This document shows positions 1-9,181 of a stretch of 41,072 nucleotides of DNA, piece after piece. Source of the stretch: Microbulbifer halophilus (GTDB lineage Bacteria; Pseudomonadota; Gammaproteobacteria; Pseudomonadales; Cellvibrionaceae). Each line of letters opens with the position of its first letter. The stretch's first letter is position 1. Location: positions 53,006-94,077 of the forward strand of contig NZ_JAPIVK010000019.1 in assembly GCF_026183675.1 (NCBI RefSeq), in the 5' to 3' direction. The notes under the pieces are model-generated. The model was not told the origin of the DNA, ran no database searches, and worked only from the letters and a program-made list of their open reading frames with translations. The translations under genes and the position numbers were made by a program.

Positions 1-4
1 CCGG

Positions 5-103
5 GCGGGCCGCTAAGCAGCCATCTGCGGTGTTGCATTCGCTTGACGTAGAACCACTACGCCTGCGCGAATGCGCCTTGCAGCTGGCCGCTTAGCGGCC
101 CGC
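5..103. repeat. Long imperfect hairpin downstream of pta
   Basis: The outer arms at 5-22 and 86-103 are 18 nt each and pair at 17 of 18 positions. Inside, GCATTCGC pairs with GCGAATGC, and GTAG-AACCA-CTAC forms an apical hairpin. The whole element can fold into one cruciform-like structure of about 99 nt. It lies between the window edge and the pta stop codon and has no ORF or T-tract, so it looks like a dispersed palindromic (REP/MITE-like) element rather than a simple terminator. Confidence 0.6.
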
Positions 104-149
104 TGATATCTGCATTTAGTATGAGACAGTACACTAGGCTACCGGTGAG

Positions 150-2285
150 TTACGACTGCCCCGCCTGAATCGCCGTCAACGCAATCGTATAGACGATATC
201 GTCCACCAGTGCCCCGCGCGACAGATCGTTGACCGGCTTGCGCATGCCCTGCAGCATGGGGCCGATACTCACCAGCTCGGCGCTGCGCTGCACCGCCTTG
301 TAGGTGGTGTTGCCGGTGTTCAGGTCCGGGAAGATGAAAACGGTCGCGCGGCCGGCTACGGGGCTGTCCGGGGCCTTGGTTTCCGCCACGTTTTCCATCA
401 CCGCCGCGTCGTACTGCAGCGGCCCGTCGATTGCCAGGTCCGGGCGTTTTTCCCTGGCGAGTTTCGTCGCCTCGCGCACTTTTTCCACGTCGGTGCCGGA
501 ACCGGAACTGCCGGTGGAGTAGCTGATCATCGCCACGCGCGGCTCTATGCCGAAGGCCTCGGCGGAATCCGCCGACTGTATGGCGATATCTGCCAGCTCC
601 TCGGCGTTCGGGTCGGGGTTGATGGCACAGTCGCCGTAGACCAGTACCTGTTCCGGCAGCAGCATAAAGAATATCGATGAGACCAGTTTGGCGCCGGGCG
701 CTGTCTTGATCAGTTGCAGGGCGGGGCGGATGGTATTGGCGGTGGTGTGTACCGCGCCGGAAACCAGGCCGTCCACTTCGCCCTGGGCCAGCATCATGGT
801 GCCCAGTACCACGTTGTCCTGCAGCTGTTCCCGTGCCACCACTTCCGTCAGGCCCTTGCCCCTGCGCAGGGCCACCATCGGCTCCACATATTTTTCCCGG
901 ACACTGTCCGGCTCCACGATCTCCACCTTGTCGCCGAGCCGCACGCCCTGCTGTTCGGCCACGCGGTGGATATTCCCGGCGCTGCCGAGCAGCACCGGCC
1001 GGGCGATGCCGCGCTCGGCGCAGATGAGCGCGGCGCGGACGGTGCGCGGCTCGTCGCCCTCGGGCAATACGATGCGCTTGTTGGCCTTGCGCGCCTGTTC
1101 CGCCAGATGGTAGCGAAAGGCCGGCGGCGACAGCCGCTTGGGGCGGGACGACTCCATGCTCAGGGATTGCACCCACTGGTGGTCCAGGTGGCCGGCGATA
1201 AAATCCTGCACCCGGTCGATCCGCTCCAGATCGTCGGTGGGTGTGCGCGTATTGAAATGCTGCAATTGCAGGGCCGTCTGCCAGGTATTGTTATCGATCA
1301 GCAGTACCGGCAGTCCGGTTTCCAGGGCCGGCGTGCAGAGTCTGCGCACCATCGGTTCCAGGTGGTAACCGCCGGTCAGCAGCAGGCAGCCTATCTTTAC
1401 GCCGTTCATCGCCGCCAGGCAGGCGGCGACGATGACATCCGGCCGGTCGCCGGAAGTCACCAGCATGGCACCGGGCACGAAGCGATAGATCATGTTGCCG
1501 AGCGAACGGGAGCAGAAGGTGATGCTGTGCAGGCGCCGGTGCTCGAGGTCGCCGCGGTTGATGATTTCCGCATCGAAATGCCGGGCCAGGTCCACTGCGC
1601 GGGGTGCCAGCAGTTCCGCATTCCAGGGCACACAACCGACGATGCGCAGCGGGCTTTTGCCGTAGAGCGAGAGAATATCCAGTTCGCTGCGGTGCCCGCC
1701 GACCTGCTCGAAAACGCCGGTAATATCCGCTCCCGGTGCCTCCGGCATCTGGGTGGGGGCGCCCACTTTGTTGATGATACAGCCGACGACGTGATTGGAG
1801 TCCCGACCGCCGAAAATAGCAGTTGCGAACTCCAGCCGCTCCTTGAGTTGCTGGGTGGAATCCCGGTGCGGGCTGATCGCGAAGACGATTTCCGCATCCA
1901 GGGTCTTGGCGATCTGGTAGTTGAGCTGGTTGGCGAACTGGCTGTCCGCATCCGGCAAAATCCCTTCCACGATCATCACATCCGCATTTGCTGTGCCCTC
2001 TCGGTAGTGTGCGAGAATTTCCTCCAGTAGCTCCGCCAGCTTGCCGGTGGAGATCATGGATTCCGCGTGCTGGGCGCTCAGGGACTCGAGAATCTCCAGG
2101 CTGGACGCCCTGCGCAGGATTTCCGTGGAGCGCTCGGTACCGCCGTCGGTTGCCGGCGCTTCGGTCACCGGCTTGAAAAAATTGACCCCGACACCATTGC
2201 GCTCCAATGCGCGAATGATCCCCAGGCTGATGGAGGTGATACCCACTCGGGAACTGAGTGGTACCAGCATGATGGTCCGAGACAT
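150..2285 (-). CDS. pta: Phosphate acetyltransferase
   Basis: Converts acetyl-CoA and phosphate to acetyl phosphate and CoA in the cytoplasm; partner of AckA. The protein has 711 residues, the usual long enterobacterial-type Pta. It has an N-terminal BioD-like P-loop-fold domain (about 4-190, the loop degenerate at [10 protein letters not shown]), a central DRTGG domain (about 215-330) and a C-terminal PTA_PTB catalytic domain (about 385-705) with [15 protein letters not shown] and [10 protein letters not shown] chose the ATG at 2285 because the protein then begins [10 protein letters not shown] as in the family; upstream codons lie in the end of ackA. The start overlaps the ackA stop as TGATG, so translation is probably coupled. 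Identification is secure. Confidence 0.97.
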   Translation of the reverse strand: MSRTIMLVPLSSRVGITSISLGIIRALERNGVGVNFFKPVTEAPATDGGTERSTEILRRASSLEILESLSAQHAESMISTGKLAELLEEILAHYREGTANADVMIVEGILPDADSQFANQLNYQIAKTLDAEIVFAISPHRDSTQQLKERLEFATAIFGGRDSNHVVGCIINKVGAPTQMPEAPGADITGVFEQVGGHRSELDILSLYGKSPLRIVGCVPWNAELLAPRAVDLARHFDAEIINRGDLEHRRLHSITFCSRSLGNMIYRFVPGAMLVTSGDRPDVIVAACLAAMNGVKIGCLLLTGGYHLEPMVRRLCTPALETGLPVLLIDNNTWQTALQLQHFNTRTPTDDLERIDRVQDFIAGHLDHQWVQSLSMESSRPKRLSPPAFRYHLAEQARKANKRIVLPEGDEPRTVRAALICAERGIARPVLLGSAGNIHRVAEQQGVRLGDKVEIVEPDSVREKYVEPMVALRRGKGLTEVVAREQLQDNVVLGTMMLAQGEVDGLVSGAVHTTANTIRPALQLIKTAPGAKLVSSIFFMLLPEQVLVYGDCAINPDPNAEELADIAIQSADSAEAFGIEPRVAMISYSTGSSGSGTDVEKVREATKLAREKRPDLAIDGPLQYDAAVMENVAETKAPDSPVAGRATVFIFPDLNTGNTTYKAVQRSAELVSIGPMLQGMRKPVNDLSRGALVDDIVYTIALTAIQAGQS

Positions 2286-3496
2286 CAGGGCGCCCTCCCG
2301 GCGACGATTTCCGCTGCATCCCGCGCTATCACCCACTCTTCGTTGGTCGGGATCACCAGGGCTATCGGGCTGTCTGCCAGTGTGATGGCACCTTCCGCCC
2401 CGAAGCGCATACGCGCATTCAGTTCGGTATCCGCGCGATAGCCGAGGGCCCCCAGCCGCTGCAATACCCGTTCGCGTATCCAGCTGGAGTTTTCACCGAT
2501 ACCGCCGGTAAAAACCACTGCACTTACCCGACGCAGCGGCACTGTGTAGGCGGCGACATATTTCGCCAGGCGGTAGCAGAATAGTTCCAGTGCGAGCTGT
2601 GCGCCGCGGTGGCCCTCCGCGGCCGCCCGCTCCAGTTCGCGACAGTCGTTGCTGAGTTCGGAAATACCCAGGAGGCCGCTCTCGCGGTTCAGCAACTGGT
2701 TGATCCGCTCCAGGGAATAGCCCAGGGATTCCCCCAGGTGCATCAACAGCCCGGGGTCCACATCGCCGCCGCGCGTGCCCATCACCAGTCCCTCCAGCGG
2801 CGTCAGGCCCATACTGGTATCGATGCTGGCGCCGCCCTTGATCGCGCTCATCGAGGCGCCGTTGCCCAGGTGCGCGGAAATGATATTGGTCTCTTCCAGT
2901 GGCGTTCCCAGTAGTTCTGCGGCGCGCTCACTGACAAAGCGATGGCTGCTGCCGTGCATGCCGTAGCGGCGCAGTCGATGTTCGCGGTAGAGGGAGTAGG
3001 GCAGTGCGTAGAGGTAGGCGTGCTCCGGCAGCGTCTGGTGAAAGGCAGTATCGAATACCGCCACCTGCGGCAATTGCGGAAAGGCTTCCAGTGCCGCGCG
3101 GATGCCCAGCAGGCCGGGCGGGTTGTGTAGCGGCGCCAGCGACGCGCACTCCTTGATGGCGTCGATGACCTTTCGATCGATCAGTACCGAGTGGGAGAAG
3201 TGTTCGCCACCGTGCACCACCCGATGACCGATTGCGATCAGGCGGTTCTCCAGCTCGGGGAGCTCCTCCTGCAACAGCGCAACCAGAAAGCTGAACACCG
3301 CGCTGTGACCGGCGCCGGGTTCCAGTTGCCGCGCGTGTCTGCGACCCCGGTATTTCCACTCGAGGGATGGTTTCGGTCCGTCGAGAGCATCGCCGATGCC
3401 ACTCAGCGACTCGTGTCCGGATTCCGGGTCCAGTGCGGCAAATTTCAGCGAAGAGCTGCCTGAATTGAGTACCAGAACAAGGTTGTCACTGCTCAT
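2285..3496 (-). CDS. ackA: Acetate kinase
   Basis: Interconverts acetyl phosphate plus ADP with acetate plus ATP; with Pta it forms the reversible acetate pathway. The protein has 403 residues, normal for the family, with NSGSSSLKF at the N-terminus, [19 protein letters not shown], the AHLGNGASM block and FTGGIGEN near the C-terminus. The ATG at 3496 is preferred over a TTG four codons upstream because it places the first beta strand at the usual distance; GGCGGGG just upstream is only a modest ribosome site. It is first in a two-gene operon with pta, overlapping it by one base (TGATG). Confidence 0.97.
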   Translation of the reverse strand: MSSDNLVLVLNSGSSSLKFAALDPESGHESLSGIGDALDGPKPSLEWKYRGRRHARQLEPGAGHSAVFSFLVALLQEELPELENRLIAIGHRVVHGGEHFSHSVLIDRKVIDAIKECASLAPLHNPPGLLGIRAALEAFPQLPQVAVFDTAFHQTLPEHAYLYALPYSLYREHRLRRYGMHGSSHRFVSERAAELLGTPLEETNIISAHLGNGASMSAIKGGASIDTSMGLTPLEGLVMGTRGGDVDPGLLMHLGESLGYSLERINQLLNRESGLLGISELSNDCRELERAAAEGHRGAQLALELFCYRLAKYVAAYTVPLRRVSAVVFTGGIGENSSWIRERVLQRLGALGYRADTELNARMRFGAEGAITLADSPIALVIPTNEEWVIARDAAEIVAGRAP

Positions 3497-3605
3497 GGGC
3501 CCCGCCAACTGTACAGACGTATGTCTTAAGACTAGACGTTGCTGGCGTCTCTATCTTTGCGGAAGGGCGCGGTGGCCGCGACTCCGATGGATGGGCTGGA
3601 AGGCG

Positions 3606-3650
3606 CCGCAGGAGCCTGCCCCGGGCTCGATCCGGGGCAGGCTCCTGCGG
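3606..3650. repeat. Perfect 19-bp inverted repeat (GGAGCCTG family)
   Basis: The arms at 3606-3624 and 3632-3650 are perfect reverse complements around a 7-nt loop. The element sits between the convergent end of the GH9 gene and the start of ackA. There is no T-tract. The GGAGCCTGC core recurs in the hairpins at 20155-20184 and 31138-31207, so this is probably a member of a dispersed palindrome family, possibly also able to stop transcription. Confidence 0.7.
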
Positions 3651-3661
3651 TGTAAGGTGCG

Positions 3662-6013
3662 CTACTCGCCGTCGGCCTGTACAAACTTGGACAGCAGGCG
3701 GATATAGGCTACCTGGTAGCCGTTGTGGTTTTCCGTTACTGCCCAGGAGTTGAGCGGCCAGCTCGTATTGAAGTCCAGGAAGGACTTCTGTGCCGGCTGG
3801 CCATAGGGGGGCTCGGGCGGCGCTGTGCCGCAGAGGGCGTTGTTCTCCGGGCTGCCGCAACTGCCCGGGCAGCAGGCGTCCCAGTCGTAGGACGGGTTGG
3901 GACCGCCCGCCAGGAAGCCCGGCGCGGGGCCGTAGGAAGAATCGCCGACGGAGTCCCACTGTGGGCTGCCGTCGGCAAACCAGGTGTGGTAGAAGCTGTC
4001 CACCGAATTCTCCGCGCCGAATTCACCCATATTGGACAGGTACACCTTGCCCTGCGGATTGACGCCGTGCAGGTAGTTCAGGTGGCGCAGTGCGGCACTG
4101 CGCGCTTCGGCGGTGCCCGGTGCGCCGGCATCGAACTGCGACTGGTCCAGGTACAGGTTGGCCTGGTGGGCGTGGCTGCGGTTACTGCCCCAGGTGTATT
4201 CCGGAATGCTGGCCCGGTAGGCGTCGATACTGCCGTTCACCGCCGGCCAGTTGGCATCGGCGTCCATGGCCGCGTCGTAGGTGCTGCGAATCGCCGAGGC
4301 CACCTCGCCGGATACGCCGTCGAGACTGCTGAAATACAGCAGGGCATGCTGGATTTCCGCCTCCCAGATGGAGGCCCAGCTCCAGAGTATCAGGTGGGCA
4401 TCCTGGTAGTTGTTCTCCACATAGTCCCGGTAGCCGGCCTCGCCAGTGGCCCGGTAGAGTTGGATGGCGGCGATCAGGCTCTTGGCGAAGCGGCCGTATT
4501 CATCCACTTCCTGTTCGCCGGCGGCGACGTCGTTGTCGGCGTTGTGGAAGGTCACTTCGGGGTTCGCCTGGGCCCACTGCCAGGCGCTCTCGGCCCTGTC
4601 CTGCAGGTCGGCAGCGTAGCTCTCCAGTCCGGACACTTGGCCGAAAATATGGCTGCCCAGGGCGAATGCGGCCGCGCTGCTGTAGCTGGCGGCAGTGGTC
4701 GCCGGACCGTAACTGCTGGGGCCGCTGGCGGCAGACGGCGGGCTGGCGTGGGACAGATCCATCACCGAAAGCACGGAGCCGTCGTCTTCCTGCATGCGCA
4801 CCAGCCAATCCATGCCCCATTTCACTTCGTCGAGCAGGTCCGGGATACCGTTGCCGGATTCGGGAATATTGAAATCGTCTGTCCACACCGCGGGGTTTTC
4901 CCGGTAGCTGTGCAGCAGGGCGATCAGGTAGTCCGCATGCCAGTTGGTGTACTTGTTGTAGTCGCCGGCATCGAACCAGCCGCCGCGCAGGTCGCGCTCG
5001 GTGGAAGCGTCGCCGGTGGCGCTGTAAAGGCGCGCCTCGGAATCCTGGCCAGAGCCCAGGTGGCTGGCGCCATCGGCCCAGCGGGCATCGGCGTAGGGCT
5101 CCTGCTTGGCAAAGCCGGCGCGCTGGTAGTAGAAGGCGCGCACGGCCTGCTCCAGTACCGGTCGGTAGATATCGTTGTCGATACGGAAGGCGGGGGAGCG
5201 GAGTTCACTCTGTTCGTCTGCCAGGATGTAGTTGCCAGGGGCGGTAACACTGGAGAAATCCAGGTGCCATACGCGGTCGCCGGAATTTTCCCCGGTAGCG
5301 CCGTCGTTCCAGGCGGTGGGTTGCAGGGTCTCGACCACCTCGCCACTGTCCAGATCCACAACCCGGATATTGGCGGCGGGGACGTACTCTTCCGCACTGT
5401 CGTAGCCCTGCTGTGGATCGCGCAGCACGGCGACTTTCTCGCTCTCCGGCAGGTAGCCGAACTGGTCCACGGTAATGAAACGGCTGGTCTCGTACCCCGG
5501 GTAGTCCCCGCCGCCGGAACTGCTGGACGATGAAGAGGAGCTGGAAGACGAGGAGGAGCTGCTGCTCGAGGATGCGCTTGAACTGCTGCTGGAAGAGCTC
5601 GAGCTACTCGAGGAAGAAGAGCTGCTTGATGAACTGCTCGATGACGAGCTGCCGCCATCATCGTCTCCGCCAAGGGTCACCGGCACTGCGGAGAGCTCGC
5701 CCGGCGTTGTCAGAAAGCCGATATTCACCTGATCGTCGACGCCGACGGTGGCGTTGTAGGAGGTCGGCCCCACCACATAGCGGCTGCCCGTGTGGGAGAC
5801 GATCTCGCCGTTCCAGAACTGGGTGATTTCGGCATCCAGCTCGAATTCCACCGTCCAGTTGGAAAGCGGCGCCGGATCGTCGTTGAGCACGACAATTTCC
5901 GCCTGGGCACCCTGTCCCCAGTCGTTGGTGATATTCATGGTGGCCTGGGCGGCGAATACCGATGGCGCCGAAAGCCACATGCTGAACAATAGGCACTTGT
6001 GCGATAACCGCAT
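3662..6013 (-). CDS. Secreted GH9 endoglucanase with CBM2-like module and polyserine linker
   Basis: Predicted to hydrolyse beta-1,4-glucan (cellulose or related) outside the cell. The 783 residues contain a signal peptide (about 1-21, ending SVFA), a CBM2-like cellulose-binding domain (about 23-116, lacking the usual terminal cysteine pair), a serine linker of about 45 residues (about 122-166), the GH9 N-terminal immunoglobulin-like domain (from about 172) and the (alpha/alpha)6 catalytic domain. D348 and D351 in GGWFDAGDYNKY are the expected catalytic-base aspartates, and E761 in WAVTENHNGYQVAYI the catalytic acid. The start has AAGGGAG upstream on the minus strand. Polyserine linkers of this kind are typical of Saccharophagus, Cellvibrio, Teredinibacter and Microbulbifer carbohydrate enzymes. 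The family is sure; the exact substrate is inferred. Confidence 0.93.
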   Translation of the reverse strand: MRLSHKCLLFSMWLSAPSVFAAQATMNITNDWGQGAQAEIVVLNDDPAPLSNWTVEFELDAEITQFWNGEIVSHTGSRYVVGPTSYNATVGVDDQVNIGFLTTPGELSAVPVTLGGDDDGGSSSSSSSSSSSSSSSSSSSSSSSSSASSSSSSSSSSSSSSSSSSSGGGDYPGYETSRFITVDQFGYLPESEKVAVLRDPQQGYDSAEEYVPAANIRVVDLDSGEVVETLQPTAWNDGATGENSGDRVWHLDFSSVTAPGNYILADEQSELRSPAFRIDNDIYRPVLEQAVRAFYYQRAGFAKQEPYADARWADGASHLGSGQDSEARLYSATGDASTERDLRGGWFDAGDYNKYTNWHADYLIALLHSYRENPAVWTDDFNIPESGNGIPDLLDEVKWGMDWLVRMQEDDGSVLSVMDLSHASPPSAASGPSSYGPATTAASYSSAAAFALGSHIFGQVSGLESYAADLQDRAESAWQWAQANPEVTFHNADNDVAAGEQEVDEYGRFAKSLIAAIQLYRATGEAGYRDYVENNYQDAHLILWSWASIWEAEIQHALLYFSSLDGVSGEVASAIRSTYDAAMDADANWPAVNGSIDAYRASIPEYTWGSNRSHAHQANLYLDQSQFDAGAPGTAEARSAALRHLNYLHGVNPQGKVYLSNMGEFGAENSVDSFYHTWFADGSPQWDSVGDSSYGPAPGFLAGGPNPSYDWDACCPGSCGSPENNALCGTAPPEPPYGQPAQKSFLDFNTSWPLNSWAVTENHNGYQVAYIRLLSKFVQADGE

Positions 6014-6396
6014 GATTGGGATCTCCCTTTTCTCTCTGTTGCTGGTTATTCAGTGCGAGAGGACCTTCGTTATTGTTGTTTTGTAGGAAATATATGATTT
6101 TTTGCGGGAGTAGGGATACCGCGGAAAAGCGGAGAAGGGTGAAAATTCGAATGGTGTCACGAAATACCAATGCGGCAGTGCAACTATTGACCTGTTGGTG
6201 GAATACCTTGTGGGCTATTCGGTATTCAGGTGTTGCGGCCGGGGCGGGGTGCCATCGGCAGGCACTTCCAAATGAGAAGTTTAAATTCGATAAAAGTCGG
6301 GAAAGGGTGGGGGGCCAAAAAAGGGGCCGCAAATGCGGCCCGGAATGAGTGAAGGATATTGCTGAGGCTGTAGAAAGGTGACGGGGCGAAACCCGA
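6014..6396. other. Intergenic region between GH9 gene and aceA
   Basis: This is 383 bases without a gene. Apart from the aceA terminator (6317-6341) it holds the upstream region of the GH9 gene, clearly more AT-rich than its surroundings between about 6055 and 6190. A TATATT box on the minus strand near 6090 could be a -10 element, but no good -35 goes with it, so I do not call a promoter. No operator, RNA or small ORF could be supported. Confidence 0.6.
6317..6341 (-). terminator. Rho-independent terminator of aceA
   Basis: Read on the minus strand, GGGCCGCA-TT-TGCGGCCC is followed by CTTTTTT. The stem is perfect, 8 bp with a 2-nt loop (a larger loop is likely in RNA). It lies about 55 nt downstream of the aceA stop. 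Confidence 0.85.
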
Positions 6397-7995
6397 TCAG
6401 CCGAACTGGTTCATGGTGTTGTTTTTACCGCCCGCCTTCAGCGCAGCTTCGCCGGCAAAATACTCTTTGTGATCGTCGCCCATATCGGAACCGGCCATAT
6501 TCTGGTGTTTGACACAGGCGATCTGCTCGCGGATTTCCTTGCGCTGCACGCCTTCCACATAGCCCAGCATACCTTTGTCACCGAAGTACTCCCTGGCCAG
6601 GTTGTCCGTAGACAGGGCAGCGGTGTGGTAGGTCGGCAGTGTGATCAGGTGGTGGAAGATGCCGGCCTCGCGGGAGGCGTCCTCCTGGAAGGTGCGGATC
6701 TTCGCGTCTGCCGCCGCGGACAGTTCGGTGTCGTCGTACTCGGCGCTCATCAGCTTGTCGCGGTCGTAGGCAGAAACGTCCTTGCCTTCCTCTTTCCAGG
6801 CGTCGAACACCTGCTGGCGGAAGTTCAGGGTCCAGTTGAACGACGGGCTGTTGTTGTAAACCAGCTTGGCATCGGGCACCTGTTTGCGAATCTCGTCCAT
6901 CATGGCGCCGATCTGGCGTACATGGGGTTTTTCCGTCTCGATCCAGATCAGGTCGGCGCCGCTCTGCAGCGAGGTCACGCTGTCCAGAATACAGCGGGCT
7001 TCGCCGGTACCCTTGCGGAACTGGAACAGGTTGGAAGCCAGGCGTTTCGGGCGCAGCAGCTTGCCGTCGCGCTTGATGACCACATCGCCGTTCGCCAGGT
7101 CGGCGTCGGCCACTTCTTCGCAATCCAGGAAGGCATTGTACTGGTCTCCCAGGTCGCCGGGCTCGTGGGTCACGGCGATCTGCTTGGTCAGGCCGGCGCC
7201 CAGGGAGTCGGTGCGGGCGACGATCACGCCGTTGTCGACACCCAGCTCGAGGAAGGCGTAGCGCACTGCGCGGATCTTGGAGAGGAACTCCTCGTGGGGA
7301 ACAGTCACTTTGCCGTCCTGATGGCCGCACTGTTTCTCGTCGGAAACCTGGTTCTCGATCTGGATACAGCAGGCGCCGGCCTCGATCATTTTCTTGGCCA
7401 GCAGGTAGGTGGCCTCGGCGTTGCCGAAACCGGCGTCGATGTCGGCAATGATCGGTACCACGTGGGTCACGTGATTGTCGATCTGGTCCTGCACCGCCTT
7501 TTCCGCGGCCTCGTCTCCGGCTTCCCGCGCCGCATCCAGCTCGCGGAAGAGGCCGCCCAGCTCCCGGGCGTCCGCCTGGCGCAGGAAGGTGTAAAGCTCC
7601 TCGATCAGGTTGGCGACCGAGGTCTTCTCGTGCATCGACTGGTCGGGCAGGGGGCCGAACTCGCTGCGCAGGGCGGCCACCATCCAGCCGGACAGGTACA
7701 GGTAGCGGCGGTCTGTGTTGCCCTCGAAGTGCTTCTTGATGGAAATCATCTTCTGCTGGCCGATGAAACCGTGCCAGCAGCCGAGTGACTGGGTGTACTT
7801 GGAGCTGTCCCTGTCGTAGTTCTCCATGTCTTTGCGCATGATATCGGCGGTGTACCGGGCGATATCCAGGCCGGTCTTGAACCGGTTCTGGGCGCGCATG
7901 CGGGCCACGTATTCCGGGTTGATGGCATTCCAGGAGCTGCCGTGGGCGTCGCGGAGCTTGCTCGCCGCTTCGATGTCTTTCGCATAGGTGGACAT
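6397..7995 (-). CDS. aceA: Isocitrate lyase
   Basis: Cleaves isocitrate to glyoxylate and succinate, the first step of the glyoxylate shunt. The protein has 532 residues, the longer isocitrate lyase form found in Pseudomonas rather than the ~430-residue E. coli form. The active-site loop KQCGH has the catalytic cysteine at C223 (K221-H225), and PIIADIDAGFGNAEATY carries metal-binding acidic residues. GAGG about 9 nt upstream supports this ATG. It is divergent from the LysR gene at 8107 and is followed by a good terminator, so it is probably monocistronic. It competes with Icd for isocitrate; the nearby glcB completes the shunt. Confidence 0.97.
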   Translation of the reverse strand: MSTYAKDIEAASKLRDAHGSSWNAINPEYVARMRAQNRFKTGLDIARYTADIMRKDMENYDRDSSKYTQSLGCWHGFIGQQKMISIKKHFEGNTDRRYLYLSGWMVAALRSEFGPLPDQSMHEKTSVANLIEELYTFLRQADARELGGLFRELDAAREAGDEAAEKAVQDQIDNHVTHVVPIIADIDAGFGNAEATYLLAKKMIEAGACCIQIENQVSDEKQCGHQDGKVTVPHEEFLSKIRAVRYAFLELGVDNGVIVARTDSLGAGLTKQIAVTHEPGDLGDQYNAFLDCEEVADADLANGDVVIKRDGKLLRPKRLASNLFQFRKGTGEARCILDSVTSLQSGADLIWIETEKPHVRQIGAMMDEIRKQVPDAKLVYNNSPSFNWTLNFRQQVFDAWKEEGKDVSAYDRDKLMSAEYDDTELSAAADAKIRTFQEDASREAGIFHHLITLPTYHTAALSTDNLAREYFGDKGMLGYVEGVQRKEIREQIACVKHQNMAGSDMGDDHKEYFAGEAALKAGGKNNTMNQFG

Positions 7996-8032
7996 GGCTT
8001 TGAATCCTCGAAAAGGTGACTGAGTTTTGGTG

Positions 8033-8065
8033 TTGAGAATCCTAGTGGCTCTGGCATAATTTGCC
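8033..8065 (+). promoter_or_regulatory. Candidate lysR promoter and LysR-type operator in the aceA-lysR divergent region
   Basis: TTGAGA (8033-8038), a 16-bp spacer and CATAAT (8055-8060) form a plausible sigma-70 promoter reading into the LysR gene. The -10 box lies inside the dyad GGCA-TAATT-TGCC (8053-8065). A LysR-type protein bound there could repress its own gene and act on divergent aceA. The motif reading is direct; the role is inferred. Confidence 0.35.
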
Positions 8066-8106
8066 TAATTTATTACCCTGATTTTCACTATCAGCAGAGA
8101 AAATAT

Positions 8107-9042
8107 ATGAATCTCGAGAGAGCCGACCTCAACCTGCTCGTGTACCTGGATGTGCTGCTGCGCGAGCGCAATGTGACCCGTGCCGCCAACTATCTGGGAC
8201 TGTCCCAGCCGGCGATGAGCAACGGTCTCAAGCGCCTGCGGGAGCTGTTCGAAGACCCGCTGCTGGTGCGCACCCGCGAGGGCATGATGCCCACCGAGCG
8301 CGCCCTGGAGCTGCAGCCGATGGTGCGCGAGGCGCTGGCCTCCATCGACCGGGTAATCCAGCCCAACCGGGATTTCGAACCCGCCGGGGCGCGCCGCACT
8401 TTCCGAATTATGGCGAGTGACTACGCCGAATCCACGCTGATTCCGCCCCTTCTGATCCAGTTGCGGGACCGGGCGCCGGGGATCAGTCTCGATATCATGA
8501 CGCCGAGCGACGTGAGCTTCGTGGATGTGGAGCAGGGCAAGGTGGACATGGTCATCAACCGCTTCGACAGCATGCCGCAGAGCTTCCACCAGGCCACGGT
8601 GTGGCGGGACAGTTTCTCCTGCGTGATGCGCGCCGATAACCCGGTACTGGAGGACTACAATCTGCAGAGCTACCTGCAGGCGCAGCATATCTGGGTCAGC
8701 AAGACCGGTATGGGCGTCGGCGTGGGGGTCAACCCGGAAGACGTGCAGCGGCTCGGCTGGGTGGACGAAGCCATCGGCCGCCAGGGAGAAAAGCGCGATA
8801 TCGCCGTCTTCACCCGCCACTACCAGGTGGCCATGCTGCTGGCGGAGCAGAGCGACCTGATCGTCACCGTGCCCACGCGCCTGGCGCAACTGGCCGCCGA
8901 CAACCCCCGCGTGGTGCGCCGCGACCCGCCGCTGGAGATACCGCCGCTGGAGCTGAAAATGGCCTGGAGCCCGCTGCTGCAACAGAGTGCGCCACACCGG
9001 TGGCTGCGGCGGCTGATCCTGGATATCGGGCGGGCGCTGTAG
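8107..9042 (+). CDS. LysR-family transcriptional regulator, candidate regulator of the glyoxylate shunt
   Basis: The protein has 311 residues, normal for LysR. The N-terminal winged helix (about 5-65) includes NVTRAANYLGLSQPAMSNGL, and a periplasmic-binding-protein-like effector domain covers about 95-300. The gene is divergent from aceA (111-bp gap) and is followed 139 bp downstream by glcB in its own direction, so it sits between the two shunt genes. That placement suggests it controls one or both, but the effector and the sign of regulation cannot be read from sequence. The ribosome site before the ATG is weak (AGAGAA). Confidence 0.9.
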   Translation: MNLERADLNLLVYLDVLLRERNVTRAANYLGLSQPAMSNGLKRLRELFEDPLLVRTREGMMPTERALELQPMVREALASIDRVIQPNRDFEPAGARRTFRIMASDYAESTLIPPLLIQLRDRAPGISLDIMTPSDVSFVDVEQGKVDMVINRFDSMPQSFHQATVWRDSFSCVMRADNPVLEDYNLQSYLQAQHIWVSKTGMGVGVGVNPEDVQRLGWVDEAIGRQGEKRDIAVFTRHYQVAMLLAEQSDLIVTVPTRLAQLAADNPRVVRRDPPLEIPPLELKMAWSPLLQQSAPHRWLRRLILDIGRAL

Positions 9043-9110
9043 CGGTAACCGCAACCCGGCGAACCTACGCCCGGCGATAAAATCTTTCCTGTGAATAGCG
9101 AGAATTTCAC

Positions 9111-9148
9111 CTATAAATTTGGGTTATAGCCTTTTGGCTGTTTAGAAT
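9111..9148 (+). promoter_or_regulatory. Candidate glcB promoter with overlapping dyad
   Basis: TTGGGT (9119-9124), an 18-bp spacer and TAGAAT (9143-9148) are placed about 33 bp before the glcB ATG. The dyad CTATAA-N7-TTATAG (9111-9129) covers the -35 box and could be an operator. Both parts are short, so confidence is low. Confidence 0.3.
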
Positions 9149-9181
9149 GCCCGACTCCAACCATCAGCGAGAGGCCCGGAT

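Noticed and set aside
3725..5533. 602-residue plus-strand reading frame opposite the GH9 gene
   Set aside because: It lies antisense to a gene with full catalytic motifs. Its composition (Gly/Val/Ala/Arg-rich, no domain) is what a high-GC antisense frame gives.
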